Origin: Microcoleus sp. LEGE 07076
GTDB lineage: Bacteria > Cyanobacteriota > Cyanobacteriia > Cyanobacteriales > Microcoleaceae
Length of the DNA: 34,503 nucleotides
Reading direction: 5' to 3'
Assembly (NCBI RefSeq): GCF_015207455.1
Contig: NZ_JADEWV010000053.1
Location: 1-34,503, forward strand
Shown piece after piece: positions 24,001-31,482 of the stretch. Position 1 is the first letter of the stretch, and each line of letters starts with the position of its first letter. The position numbers were made by a program, and so were the translations under genes. Under the pieces are notes generated by a model. It had not been told where the DNA came from and searched no databases. It saw only the letters and a list, made by a program, of their open reading frames with translations.

Positions 24001-26570
24001 CCGAAGCATCTCTCTGCTACGCGGGCTACGGTATGTTCTTAAACGCTGTTTCGGGAGATTACAAAGCAGCTTATCAATTTGCCATGCTGTCGCTGAATTT
24101 GAGCGAAAAATCCGGAAATATCGGCTTGAAATGCAGAGCTTGTTCGTCGCTCGTAAGTATTTTTTATTACTGGTTCAACCATATCAAAGATTCCCACGCG
24201 ATTAGCAATGAAGGATATCAAGCTGCCTTAGAATCAGGAGATTTAGAATACGCAGGTTATATTCTCTCCAACCGCATAGCCAATTACTTTTTTCAAGGCA
24301 AAGAAATCTCGCTAATTCTAGAAGACACCAGCAGGTATTTACAGTTCAGCCAAAAAACCAAAAATCAGCTCGTAACCGATACATTATTAGGGGTAGAGTT
24401 AACCCTCCGCAACTTGAGCCAACTCACCCCTGAAAAATTTGTATTTGAGAGCGAAGATATCACCGAAGCTGAATACGTACACAACTGTCAAGCCCATCAA
24501 AATTTGTACTCGCTCTGCCTTTATCAAATTCGCAAATGCCAAGTAATGTACTGGTACGGCAACTTCAACGAAGCGCTGCAACTAGCATTGGAAGTAGAAA
24601 AGCAGCTATCTTTCATTACCGGAGCGATCCCCGCTACCGAGTGGAATTTTTTCTTTTCTCTAGTTTTAGCTGCCGTTTTTCCAAATGTTTCAAAAAGCAA
24701 ACAAAAACAATACTTGGAAAAGTTAGAAGCCAATCAAAAACAGATGAAAATTTGGGCAGACAACTGTCGCGAAAATTTTCTGCACAAGTACCTGTTAGTA
24801 CAAGCAGAAATAGCTAGAATTTCCAAGAGAGATTCAGAAGCTGTTGAACTCTACGATTTTTCTATCAATTTAGCCCAAGACAGTGAGTTTGTCCAAAATG
24901 AAGCCCTGGCGAACGAACTAGCAGCCAAGTTTTGGTTGAGTAAAGGTAAATATCAATATGCCAAAATCCATTTGCGCGAAGCTCACTCGTGCTACTTGCG
25001 CTGGGGCGCAGTCCGCAAAGTACAAGATTTAGAACAGAAGTATCCGCAGTTGCGAGAAATGACACCGCTCAACGGAAGTTTTAACAACAGTCAAACTACA
25101 ACAACTATTCATACTTCTACTGGTAGCGATGCGAGAGTGCTGGATTTAGCCACTGTAATGAAAGCATCTCTGGCGATTTCCAGCGAAATTGTTCTAGACA
25201 AGTTGCTGGCTTCTTTGATGAGGATATCGCTGGAAAATGCGGGCGCACAATCCGGTTTTTTAATCTTGGTGAGAGATGGAAAACTGTTAATTTCCGCTCG
25301 AGCGTCAGTAGTTGCTGAAGATGTAGCGGTGCTGCAATTTACGCCTGTTGAAGAATGTCAGGATTTACCTGTGACCGTGATTAATTTTGTGGAAAGAACT
25401 CGCTCGGACGTGGTGTTGAGCCATGCGGTGGCTGAGGGGCGATTTACGGCAGATCCTTACGTGGCAAAACACCAGCTCAAATCTCTTTTGTGTACGCCGA
25501 TCGTCAATCAACGCAAATTAATCGGCATTCTTTATTTAGAAAATAACTTAACTCTGGGAGCGTTTAATGCCCACAGATTGGAAGTTTTAAGGCTGCTTTC
25601 TTCGCAAGTAGCTATTTCTTTAGACAATGCTCTGCTTTACAATTCTGTGGAGCAGAAAGTGCAAGAGCGGACGCAGGAGTTAAATGAAAAAAACGAGCGT
25701 TTAGAACAAACTTTGCGCGAGCTTAAACTCACTCAAGCTCAATTAATTCAAACTGAAAAAATGTCTAGCTTGGGGCAAATGGTGGCTGGTGTAGCTCACG
25801 AGATTAATAATCCTGTAAGTTTCATCTACGGTAATCTCAATCCGGCTAGCGAATACGTGAAAGATTTGCTGAAATTGATCGAGCTTTACCAGCAAAATTA
25901 TCCCGAACCTGCTGATGAAATCTTGGAAGAAATAGAAACAATTGAACTGGAATTTTTGAGCGAAGATTTGCAAAAGCTGTTGGATTCGATGAAAGTGGGA
26001 GCGGAAAGAATTCGGGATATTGTGTTGAGTTTGCGGAATTTCTCGCGCCTCGACGAAGCACAAATGAAGTCGGTTGATATCCACGAAGGCATTGACAGTA
26101 CGGTGATGCTGCTGCAACCGCGTCTGAGGAAAGAGGGCGGACGTTTGGGAATTGAGGTGATTAAAAATTACAGTAAGCTGCCGCTAATTACTTGTTATGC
26201 GTCGCAGTTGAATCAGGTATTTATGAATATTTTGACAAATGCGATCGATGCGCTCCTCTTGGCGAGGGATTGTCCGTCTAATTCTCAAAACAATCCTACT
26301 ATTACGATCGCAACAGAGGTGACAGACCGCAATTCTGTTATCATTAGAATGGCTGACAACGGCCCTGGGATGAGTACCGAGGTGCTGCACAAGATATTTG
26401 ACCCGTTTTTTACAACTAAGCCGGTGGGTTCTGGTACTGGTTTGGGGCTGTCTATTTCGCACTCAATTGTTGTTAGTTCTCACGGTGGGAATTTGACTTG
26501 TGTTTCTGCACCGGGAGAGGGTACGGAGTTTGCGATCGAGATTCCGATCGCCCCGCGGCAAGTTTTGTAA
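21057..26570 (+). CDS. Hybrid Ser/Thr kinase - AAA ATPase - GAF - histidine kinase
   Basis: The protein has 1837 residues. An N-terminal Hanks-type kinase (about 8-275) has the catalytic loop HKDINPSN (Asp129) and DFS at 148-150 in place of DFG. A long AAA/predictor-like ATPase follows, with Walker A AGYSGIGKSA (Lys372) and Walker B LVIFLDDLQWAD. Helical TPR-like repeats extend to about 1345. A GAF domain lies at about 1375-1515, then a coiled coil, then a histidine kinase with SSLGQMVAGVAHEINNPVSF (His1581). Its ATPase has DNGPGMS (1767-1773) and GTGLGLS. The order matches the HstK class of Anabaena and other filamentous cyanobacteria, which couple Ser/Thr and His phosphorylation. No membrane segment is present. 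No response regulator is adjacent, so the partner is unknown. Confidence 0.94.
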   Translation: MMAIPGVAVLALIYESSTSLVYRGRNEQDNQPVIIKLIKEDYPTPDELNRYKREYDITANLNCLDGVVKVYKLQQVRNSLAMILEDFGGESLKIFMASQKFTTLGFLTTAIKVAETLGEIHAKNVIHKDINPSNIVFNPATGQVKLIDFSISTASNQENVSNKNPNFLEGTLAYMSPEQTGRMNRVVDYRTDFYSLGVTFYEILSGQLPFPTTDPMELVHCHIAKQPVPLAELSPEIPKAVSDILMKLLAKTAEDRYQSAWGLKADLESCLFQLQTSGIIFEFALGSQDISDKFQIPQKLYGRQREVETLLAAFERVAATNNRTHRLDQSQISVIKKELKSKKESALSVLARGQHKSRSEMMLIAGYSGIGKSAMVKILDKPITRRRGYFIWGKFDQYKRTIPYSAVVSAFSELVRQLLTESEAQLSVWREKLRTSFGQNGQIIIDVIPEVELIVGSQSPVAELGPTESFNRFNLVFQNFIRVFCQPEHPLVIFLDDLQWADSATLKLIELMMTDEATQYLFLIGAYRDNEVSPTHPLMMTVETLRNHEAIVNQIALLPLGVDNITHLIAETLHSDRESVKPLAELVVSKTDGNPFFVNQFLQTLYQENLLVFHPPQSGSKGGWHWDMTQIEQCAITDNVVDLMVQKLRKLPTTTQQVLRLVACLGNEFDLNTLCLINEKEASETFSQLLPAIESGLILPTSELESKSLDYVMFPLLILNYKFLHDRVQQAAYALIDDSQKKAVHLKIGRQILENTPAEYRADRIFELVDHLNVARSLITDERELIELGTLNLDAARRAKDATAYVAALQYLTAGMDGLTADIWDFHYDLAFALHMERANVEYLNGYFEHSEEFINITLEKARSPLEKVEIYNLLIVQYTLRAKYEEAVKAGIQALNLLGIDLPLDGLQKVISEEFAAATNSLAGTEIASLIDAPEMTVPDKKVAVKLITNLLTSAYLNNPDLWKVSVLKGVNLSLTYGLVPEASLCYAGYGMFLNAVSGDYKAAYQFAMLSLNLSEKSGNIGLKCRACSSLVSIFYYWFNHIKDSHAISNEGYQAALESGDLEYAGYILSNRIANYFFQGKEISLILEDTSRYLQFSQKTKNQLVTDTLLGVELTLRNLSQLTPEKFVFESEDITEAEYVHNCQAHQNLYSLCLYQIRKCQVMYWYGNFNEALQLALEVEKQLSFITGAIPATEWNFFFSLVLAAVFPNVSKSKQKQYLEKLEANQKQMKIWADNCRENFLHKYLLVQAEIARISKRDSEAVELYDFSINLAQDSEFVQNEALANELAAKFWLSKGKYQYAKIHLREAHSCYLRWGAVRKVQDLEQKYPQLREMTPLNGSFNNSQTTTTIHTSTGSDARVLDLATVMKASLAISSEIVLDKLLASLMRISLENAGAQSGFLILVRDGKLLISARASVVAEDVAVLQFTPVEECQDLPVTVINFVERTRSDVVLSHAVAEGRFTADPYVAKHQLKSLLCTPIVNQRKLIGILYLENNLTLGAFNAHRLEVLRLLSSQVAISLDNALLYNSVEQKVQERTQELNEKNERLEQTLRELKLTQAQLIQTEKMSSLGQMVAGVAHEINNPVSFIYGNLNPASEYVKDLLKLIELYQQNYPEPADEILEEIETIELEFLSEDLQKLLDSMKVGAERIRDIVLSLRNFSRLDEAQMKSVDIHEGIDSTVMLLQPRLRKEGGRLGIEVIKNYSKLPLITCYASQLNQVFMNILTNAIDALLLARDCPSNSQNNPTITIATEVTDRNSVIIRMADNGPGMSTEVLHKIFDPFFTTKPVGSGTGLGLSISHSIVVSSHGGNLTCVSAPGEGTEFAIEIPIAPRQVL

Positions 26571-26600
26571 GGAAGGAAAAAGAATATAGAGGGCATATAG

Positions 26601-26640
26601 AGGAATATTCGGCGAATATTCCGGCGAATATTCCGGCGGT
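26601..26640 (+). repeat. GAATATTCCGGC triple repeat
   Basis: Three tandem units of GAATATTC(C)GGC sit 30 bases after the hybrid kinase stop. Each unit contains the palindrome GAATATTC, so they can fold in several ways. They merge into copy 2 of the CGGTTGAAACC repeat. Confidence 0.7.
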
Positions 26641-26685
26641 TGAAACCAGGTTTACACAAACAATGTCCGCCGGACGCCGACTAAG
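26634..26685 (+). repeat. CGGTTGAAACC dispersed repeat, copy 2
   Basis: This 52-bp copy reads CGGCGGTTGAAACC, TACACAAAC, a GTCCGCCGGAC hairpin and CTAAG. It shows the uninterrupted form of the repeat whose copy at 6817-6920 carries a nested palindrome. Confidence 0.7.
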
Positions 26686-26836
26686 AAAATTTTACTGGGC
26701 GGTATAAATCGGCGATCGCAATTTCCACACCCACCGAAACTTCGCCATCCAAATATTCGTAGCGTTCTTCTTGGGTGGGTTCCCAAGCTAGGTATTCTTC
26801 TGCGCTGATCAATGGGCGATCGGGTAAAGCAACCAT
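26681..26836 (-). pseudogene. Uma2 gene remnant with central deletion
   Basis: Fifty-one codons from the ATG at 26836 start with a normal Uma2 N-terminus (PDRPLISAEEYLAWEPTQEE, then RYEYLDGEV). They then jump directly to a Uma2-like C-terminal end (VEIAIADLYRPVKF). About 130-150 central residues, including the nuclease core, are missing without loss of frame. The stop codon lies inside the repeat copy at 26634-26685. Confidence 0.7.
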
Positions 26837-26978
26837 AATTGCGATCGGGCAAGAAGTCTGTTTTTTATCATAGCTCAAAAAGGGCGATCGCTTTTTAGAG
26901 AAAAAGTTGAATAAGTGCGATCGGCAATGAAGCTGAGTTTTGCTAAAATGTAACAATGGAACTCGCGCATCAAAATCC

Positions 26979-27044
26979 AAGAAACCGGGTTTTTTCGTGT
27001 TTCTGCAAGCTGTGACGAAGTATCTAGCCAAAAACCCGGTTTCT
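26979..27044. repeat. AAACCGGGTTT palindromic repeat, unit C
   Basis: AAGAAACCGGGTTTTTT on the left and AAAAACCCGGTTTCT on the right surround 30-odd bases containing TGTGACGAAGTAT. Unit F (30525-30591) shares that centre, so these two are the closest relatives. It lies upstream of the intact Uma2 gene. Confidence 0.8.
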
Positions 27045-27098
27045 AACCACCCGTGCGTCCAAGACTAAATAAATAAGCTAAAAAGCAAGCAGATAGCC

Positions 27099-27743
27099 AT
27101 GACAGCCACCCTAATTCAAAGTCAAACTTCTGGAGTTGTGCTGAAAAATATTAGCTGGAAAACTTACGAATCCCTAGTAAATGAGCTAGCAGAACAGGCC
27201 GGAATTCGTTTAACTTACGATCGCGGAACATTAGAAATTATGACTCCCTCAGCACCCCATGAAGGTAACAAACAAATCCTAGGACGTTTTGTAGAAACAG
27301 TAACGGAAGAGTTAAATGTAGAAATTCGCAGCTTGGGTTCTCTAACTTGCAGGCGCGAGGATTTAGAACGCGGGTTAGAACCGGATCAATGCTACTACAT
27401 CGAGAATGAGGAAAATGTCCGCAGCCTCAATCAAATCAACTTGAATCAAGATCCGCCACCGGATTTAGTAATTGAGATTGACATTACTAGCAGTTCTATT
27501 AACCGCATGGAATTGTATGCAAGTTTGGGCGTCCCAGAGGTTTGGCGTTATGACGGTTCGCGTTTAAGATTCTATCAGTTAGAAGGTCAGGAATATGTGG
27601 AGCGGGAGGTTTCTCCTCACTTCCCTTTTTTGTCGCCTTCTGAGATTATGGGATTTGTGGAAACGCAAAAAGATGTGGGGGAAACATCGATGATTCGAGG
27701 GTTTCGGCAGTGGGTGAGGAGTCAGATTCAGTCAGGGGAATGA
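27099..27743 (+). CDS. Uma2 family putative endonuclease (second intact copy)
   Basis: This 214-residue protein is of a different Uma2 subgroup from the gene at 11410. Segments are ISWKTYESLVNELAEQAGIR, LTYDRGTLEIMTPSAPHEG, PPPDLVIEIDITSSSINRME and GVPEVWRYDGSRLRFYQLEG. The acidic core (Asp in DLVIEID, Glu following) and the Arg/Tyr-rich strand fit the PD-(D/E)XK fold. A short C-terminal helix (MIRGFRQWVRSQ) is typical. The ATG at 27099 is the only sensible start. It sits between two clusters of palindromic repeats and 262 bp from a Uma2 remnant on the other strand. Confidence 0.87.
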   Translation: MTATLIQSQTSGVVLKNISWKTYESLVNELAEQAGIRLTYDRGTLEIMTPSAPHEGNKQILGRFVETVTEELNVEIRSLGSLTCRREDLERGLEPDQCYYIENEENVRSLNQINLNQDPPPDLVIEIDITSSSINRMELYASLGVPEVWRYDGSRLRFYQLEGQEYVEREVSPHFPFLSPSEIMGFVETQKDVGETSMIRGFRQWVRSQIQSGE

Positions 27744-27766
27744 AACGAAAAGCGCACTTGGATTGG

Positions 27767-27935
27767 GGGCGGGGTTCAGAAACCGGGTTTGTTCGGAAAA
27801 TCTCATGAGGATGCGTAAATTATCGTAGAAACCCGGTTTCTTGGATGGTTGGGCGGGGTTCAGAAACCGGGTTTCTTCGGAAAATTTTATGAGGATGCGT
27901 AAAATTATCGTAGAAACCCGGTTTCTTGGATGGTT
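27767..27935. repeat. AAACCGGGTTT palindromic repeats, units D and E in tandem
   Basis: Two direct copies of 84 and 85 bp (27767-27850 and 27851-27935) each begin GGGCGGGGTTCAGAAACCGG and end with AAACCCGGTTTCTTGGATGG. They differ at only a few bases (GTTCGG/CTTCGG, TCTC/TTTT, one extra A). The duplication must be recent. The rest of the 27744-28102 stretch has no gene apart from the terminator at 28015-28046. Confidence 0.88.
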
Positions 27936-28014
27936 GGGCGTGGAGGCTGTGGGATTAATTTACCCACAATCGCCAAAAATATCGCATTGATTTCGTCGGA
28001 AATCCTGTAATCAT

Positions 28015-28046
28015 AAAAAAGGGTGTAAGCATTTAGCGCTACACCC
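28015..28046 (-). terminator. Factor-independent terminator of the RTX gene
   Basis: Read on the minus strand, GGGTGTA and TACACCC (28046-28040 and 28027-28021) form a 7-bp G/C-rich stem with a 12-nt loop, followed directly by six T (28020-28015). It lies 56 bp after the RTX stop codon. Confidence 0.8.
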
Positions 28047-28102
28047 GATCGCAGGTTTCCAATCTTGCGGAAGATACTATTTGTTGTAGACGCACAAGCA
28101 AG

Positions 28103-28636
28103 TTAAACAAACTTAAAGTCGCGACGAGAAGATGTTGGATTGAGGTTGAGGTCAGTCACATTTTTGACAATACCCAGCGTATCTCCGCCCGTAGTTTGTA
28201 TGAGCGTGTCATTGCCCTCACGGGTGAGGCGATACTGACTGGCATTACCGCGCAACTGGATATAATCATCGCGGAAGTTGTAGTCTACAATAGTTGCCTG
28301 ACCGGTTCCTAGGTAGAACATTCCCTGGCGTGAGTTTCCCAACACAAAGGTATCTGCCCCCGCTCCACCTTCGAGAGTGTCTAAATCGGGGCTATTGGGT
28401 CTGCTGGAATAGCCGTCGAGGTAGTCGTTACCTGCACCACCATTTAGGTAATCGTTACCGCCTTCACCATAGAGGGTGTCGTTGCCATTTTGTCCGTATA
28501 GTTTTTCATTGGCACCAGAACCAGTCAGGGTGTCGTTACCAGAAGTACCATTAATGATGTTATCTCCTTGCGTTGGTAGCTTCGGATTGCTACCACCTCC
28601 ATTATTCAACTGCGAATAAGCTTGGAGCGGACTCAT
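28103..28636 (-). CDS. RTX-type calcium-binding repeat protein
   Basis: The protein has 177 residues from the ATG at 28636. The centre (about 25-75) has four to five nonapeptide RTX repeats ([34 protein letters not shown]) that bind calcium in a parallel beta roll. A second cluster, [11 protein letters not shown], follows. The C-terminal 90 residues resemble the closing domain of cyanobacterial hemolysin-type proteins ([15 protein letters not shown]). It should be exported by a type I system, which is not in the window. The frame is open upstream through 28675 into the end of an insertion sequence, so the N-terminus or promoter may have been lost by insertion. Confidence 0.8.
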   Translation of the reverse strand: MSPLQAYSQLNNGGGSNPKLPTQGDNIINGTSGNDTLTGSGANEKLYGQNGNDTLYGEGGNDYLNGGAGNDYLDGYSSRPNSPDLDTLEGGAGADTFVLGNSRQGMFYLGTGQATIVDYNFRDDYIQLRGNASQYRLTREGNDTLIQTTGGDTLGIVKNVTDLNLNPTSSRRDFKFV

Positions 28637-28660
28637 TGTTTGCTGCTTCAAGAGAGCGAT

Positions 28661-30013
28661 TTCAGGGGGCGACAACGAGGCTAAAGCGGTTGCTCTATGA
28701 GCTTTCTAGCTCTTAGCCCCCTCCGGTAAAATGACTGCTTATTGCGAACTCAACTCATCATGGACTCTACCCACTCCCAACAGCAGTCATTGGCAATTAA
28801 CCAATTTTCGCCAGATAAACCAATCCAAAACTTGCTATGTCTTCTTCTATTCCTACCTTTTTCTTGAGGACGACACACATATTTTTCTTGTCCTTGAAGC
28901 TGAGTTCTTTTCCCTTTTAACCATGCCGAAGTCATCGCCAAAGCGATTACAATCATTAAAGCAATCAATTGATCCGGTGATGCTTGACACCCCTCTAGGT
29001 TATATCCTCCGGTCTTACAGTCTTTAAACATTGCTTCGATACCGTAACGTTTGCTATAAACTCCGTAGCTTGCGGGGCGGTACGCCATCGCACTTTTCAA
29101 ATCTGGCAGATTAGTTAACAGATACCAAGGTTCATCTTCTTGTTTGCCTCGATATTTACCTTTCCAGGAAGCGACCAAGTTAAATCGAGAAAAACCTTTC
29201 TTTTGAGTAAAATCAACCTTCGGATAAAACAGATGAATTCCCGGTTGAACTGGAATGCTATCTAGGGGTTGAAAAGGTTGTCTTTTTTCTCGAAAAGTCG
29301 TACTGCATTTTTGACGGAGGACCAAACTCAAATGCTGGCGGTGCAACCATTGCGCCAGCTCGATGCTGTGAAATTCGCGAGCGCCAATAATGATTAGTTT
29401 ATATCTTTTCAAGAGCCGAATTACTGGGCGCAATACTTGTTGCTGTTCGGCGAGATTAGAAGCCCCTTTTTTGTCGAGCAGCGTCCAGAATATGGGAAAC
29501 GCCCTTTTTTGAACGAGATCACTTACCATTAAAACATTATACTCTTTCCACTGGGTTCTATCCAATGCAATGATTAATTGACTTCCAGGTTTGAGCTGAC
29601 GGGAGATCACTTCTTTGACTATCGGGAACCACAGCACCAATATGCTGAGTGCTTTAATCTGTAAAAATCGTTGTATGTGACGGCGGCGACTACTTTGTAA
29701 TATGCGTAATTGTAGGGTGGCAGCTAATCGTTCTATTCTCACTTGTTTTTGAGACTGTAACAACCACACTAGCATTTGAAGGGTAAGTAATTGTGCGGGA
29801 GTCAGATATTTTTCAAGTATCGAGTGATAGAATAAGGGCAACATATTATTGGTTTTGGTCTTGTGGTATTAGCAGGACCCTTCTTTTTGATCACAACTGG
29901 GTATTCTTTTCCCTCAAGAGATTATTTTGTCAATAAGCCGAAATTTTTGCCGAGGGTCGATCGCGCGAAAAGCTTTGCCTGTAACAGTTCAGGGGCGCTT
30001 GTCGCCCCCTGAA
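28661..30013 (-). mobile_element. IS4-type insertion sequence
   Basis: The 1353-bp element is bounded by the perfect 15-bp inverted repeat TTCAGGGGGCGACAA (28661-28675, and inverted at 29999-30013), with one transposase gene. The right end has an extra internal hairpin (TTCAGGGGCG arm). The flanks (AGAGAGCGAT on the left, GTTTATGGG on the right) show no target duplication, so the insertion was followed by rearrangement or the ends come from different events. A truncated TPR gene begins immediately to the right. Confidence 0.7.
28750..29844 (-). CDS. IS4 family transposase
   Basis: This 364-residue protein is a complete DDE transposase of the IS4 type. The first catalytic Asp is in LIIALDRTQWKEYN, the second is expected near IIIGAREFHSIELAQWL (where the usual Asp reads Glu or lies adjacent), and the Glu is in the Y-(2)-R-(3)-E-like signature YGIEAMFKDCKTGGYNLE. 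The N-terminal part is helical and basic for DNA binding. No frameshift or stop interrupts it, so it could be active. The start at 29844 lies about 170 bp inside the right inverted repeat. The apparent change at the second acidic position is a by-eye reading and needs alignment. Confidence 0.88.
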   Translation of the reverse strand: MLPLFYHSILEKYLTPAQLLTLQMLVWLLQSQKQVRIERLAATLQLRILQSSRRRHIQRFLQIKALSILVLWFPIVKEVISRQLKPGSQLIIALDRTQWKEYNVLMVSDLVQKRAFPIFWTLLDKKGASNLAEQQQVLRPVIRLLKRYKLIIIGAREFHSIELAQWLHRQHLSLVLRQKCSTTFREKRQPFQPLDSIPVQPGIHLFYPKVDFTQKKGFSRFNLVASWKGKYRGKQEDEPWYLLTNLPDLKSAMAYRPASYGVYSKRYGIEAMFKDCKTGGYNLEGCQASPDQLIALMIVIALAMTSAWLKGKRTQLQGQEKYVCRPQEKGRNRRRHSKFWIGLSGENWLIANDCCWEWVESMMS

Positions 30014-30017
30014 GTTT

Positions 30018-30401
30018 ATGGGTCTAACCTATAAAAATTTAGGAGAACCTGACAAATCTTTTGAAATGTTTCGCCAAGCGATCGCATTTGCCGAAAAAAG
30101 TCACTACACTCAGGTTAAGGCTAAAGCTTTAACTGGTTTAGCAGAGCTTTATCGAGAACAATCCGATTTTACAACAGCGCTTTCCCATCATTCAGAATCG
30201 ATCGCACTTCTAGACAAAATCGGCGCTAAATGCGATCTAGCCGAGGCTAATTATCAGTTTGCCTTAACTCACCAAAAGATAGGTGATGCCGAAAAGAGTC
30301 AGATTCATTTTCAAGAGGCGATTCGACTCTTCAAAGAAATGGAAGCACCTAACCAAGTTGAGAAAGTCCGAAAGGCCATAGGTAAGAGCGATGAAGTTTA
30401 G
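30018..30401 (+). pseudogene. TPR-repeat protein, 3' fragment
   Basis: A frame of 127 codons begins four bases after the insertion-sequence end and starts in the middle of a TPR unit (GLTYKNLGEPDKSFEMFRQA). Two further units follow (LTGLAELYREQSDFTTALSH and ANYQFALTHQKIGDAEKSQI), then a short tail. Normal TPR proteins of this type are longer and would have more units upstream. No ribosome site or capping N-terminus is present. It is most likely the 3' end of a gene cut by the insertion sequence. Confidence 0.7.
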
Positions 30402-30422
30402 TTTTGGATATACAAATACCCT

Positions 30423-30473
30423 CTTAGTCCGCGGAGGCGGACTTCGTTTGTGTAGACGCGGTTTCAACCGCCG
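30423..30473 (-). repeat. CGGTTGAAACC dispersed repeat, copy 3
   Basis: Read on the minus strand it is CGGCGGTTGAAACCGCGTC, TACACAAACGAAG, a GTCCGCCTCCGCGGAC hairpin and TAAG. It is the same order as copies 1 and 2, in inverted orientation. It lies just after the TPR fragment. Confidence 0.75.
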
Positions 30474-30524
30474 AGTCATAAAGAAGATAAATTTCCCCAG
30501 ATTTAGTACCGCGCACTCCGACCA

Positions 30525-30591
30525 AAGAAACCGGGTTTTTACCAAATCTTTCAACTGCGACGAAGTATTCTCAAAAAAACCCGGTTTCTGG
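30525..30591. repeat. AAACCGGGTTT palindromic repeat, unit F
   Basis: AAGAAACCGGGTTTTT on the left and AAAAAAACCCGGTTTCTGG on the right surround a centre with TGCGACGAAGTATTCTC, closest to unit C. It is located between the TPR fragment and the end of rph. Confidence 0.8.
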
Positions 30592-30608
30592 ACTCCGATG
30601 CGTAAATC

Positions 30609-31328
30609 TTACTCACCCAAAGTCCGCCGCTGAGCCTCCAACAATTCCTGAATCCCAGTTTCTGCCACATCCAAAATTTGATTCAACTGACTCCGGCTGA
30701 AACTTCCCTCTTCCGCAGTTCCCTGAATTTCGATGATATTCAAATCTCCATTCATCACTACGTTACAATCAATTTGGGCCGCCACATCTTCCAGATAATT
30801 CAAATCTAAAAACAATTCACCTTCCAAAAGTCCCACAGATACGGCTGCCACTTGGCGAATTAAGGGCGATCGCCCTAAATCACCTTTTTGCACCAACTTG
30901 TTCAAAGCATCCGCCACAGCCACAAACGCGCCATTAATAGAAGTCGTGCGAGTCCCCGCATCCGCTTGCAAAACATCAGCATCCACCAGAATCGTGCGAT
31001 CGCCCAAAAGCTGCATATCCAAACACGATCGCAAACTGCGCCCAATCAACCGCTGAATCTCTTGAGTGCGTCCCGATAACTTCATAAATTCCCGCTCTTG
31101 ACGCTGCGGCGTAGCCCCCGGTAACATTCGGTACTCCGCAGTCAGCCAACCTTTGCCGGTATTCTCCAGAAACCTAGGCACTCCCGGCTTAATCGTAACG
31201 CTGCACAGTACCTGAGTGTCACCACTTTTCGCTAGCACTGAACCGCTAGCAAATTTCGTAAATTCGCGATCGAAACTAATCGGACGAAGTTGATTTGGCT
31301 GTCTGCCATCGGCACGTTTTCTGGACAT
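30609..31328 (-). CDS. rph: Ribonuclease PH
   Basis: This 239-residue cytosolic enzyme uses phosphate to trim tRNA 3' ends. The start [20 protein letters not shown] is canonical. Phosphate-binding and active-site segments are [18 protein letters not shown] (83-100) and [20 protein letters not shown] (115-134). The C-terminal [16 protein letters not shown] is conserved. The length is normal. No Shine-Dalgarno sequence precedes the ATG; the leader instead consists of heptanucleotide repeats. The adenylate-kinase-like gene lies upstream on the same strand, 142 bp away. Confidence 0.97.
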   Translation of the reverse strand: MSRKRADGRQPNQLRPISFDREFTKFASGSVLAKSGDTQVLCSVTIKPGVPRFLENTGKGWLTAEYRMLPGATPQRQEREFMKLSGRTQEIQRLIGRSLRSCLDMQLLGDRTILVDADVLQADAGTRTTSINGAFVAVADALNKLVQKGDLGRSPLIRQVAAVSVGLLEGELFLDLNYLEDVAAQIDCNVVMNGDLNIIEIQGTAEEGSFSRSQLNQILDVAETGIQELLEAQRRTLGE

Positions 31329-31337
31329 AATTTGTTT

Positions 31338-31386
31338 GTTATTTGTTATTTGTTATTTGTTATTTGTTATTTGTTATTTGTTATTG
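31338..31386. repeat. GTTATTT heptanucleotide repeat in the rph leader
   Basis: Six perfect copies of GTTATTT (31338-31379) and a partial seventh begin about 10 bases upstream of the rph ATG. On the transcript this gives an A-rich AAATAAC tract where a ribosome site is normally found. Heptad repeats of this kind are known as STRR sequences in cyanobacteria, and copy number may vary. Confidence 0.9.
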
Positions 31387-31412
31387 GTAATAATCAACAA
31401 ATAACAGCTACT

Positions 31413-31482
31413 GCCAACTACCAACTGCCAACTGACTACTGACTACTGCCAACTACCAACTGCCAACTGACTACTGACTACT
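31413..31482. repeat. 35-bp tandem repeat built of heptads, two copies
   Basis: Each 35-bp unit is five heptads: GCCAACT, ACCAACT, GCCAACT, GACTACT, GACTACT. Two exact units lie at 31413-31447 and 31448-31482. The last codons and stop of the adenylate-kinase-like gene lie within it. Confidence 0.9.

Noticed and set aside
26979-27935. AAACCGGGTTT units considered as a CRISPR array
   Set aside because: Copies are irregularly spaced, the between-motif sequences are partly conserved, they are scattered over 10 kb, and no cas genes are present.
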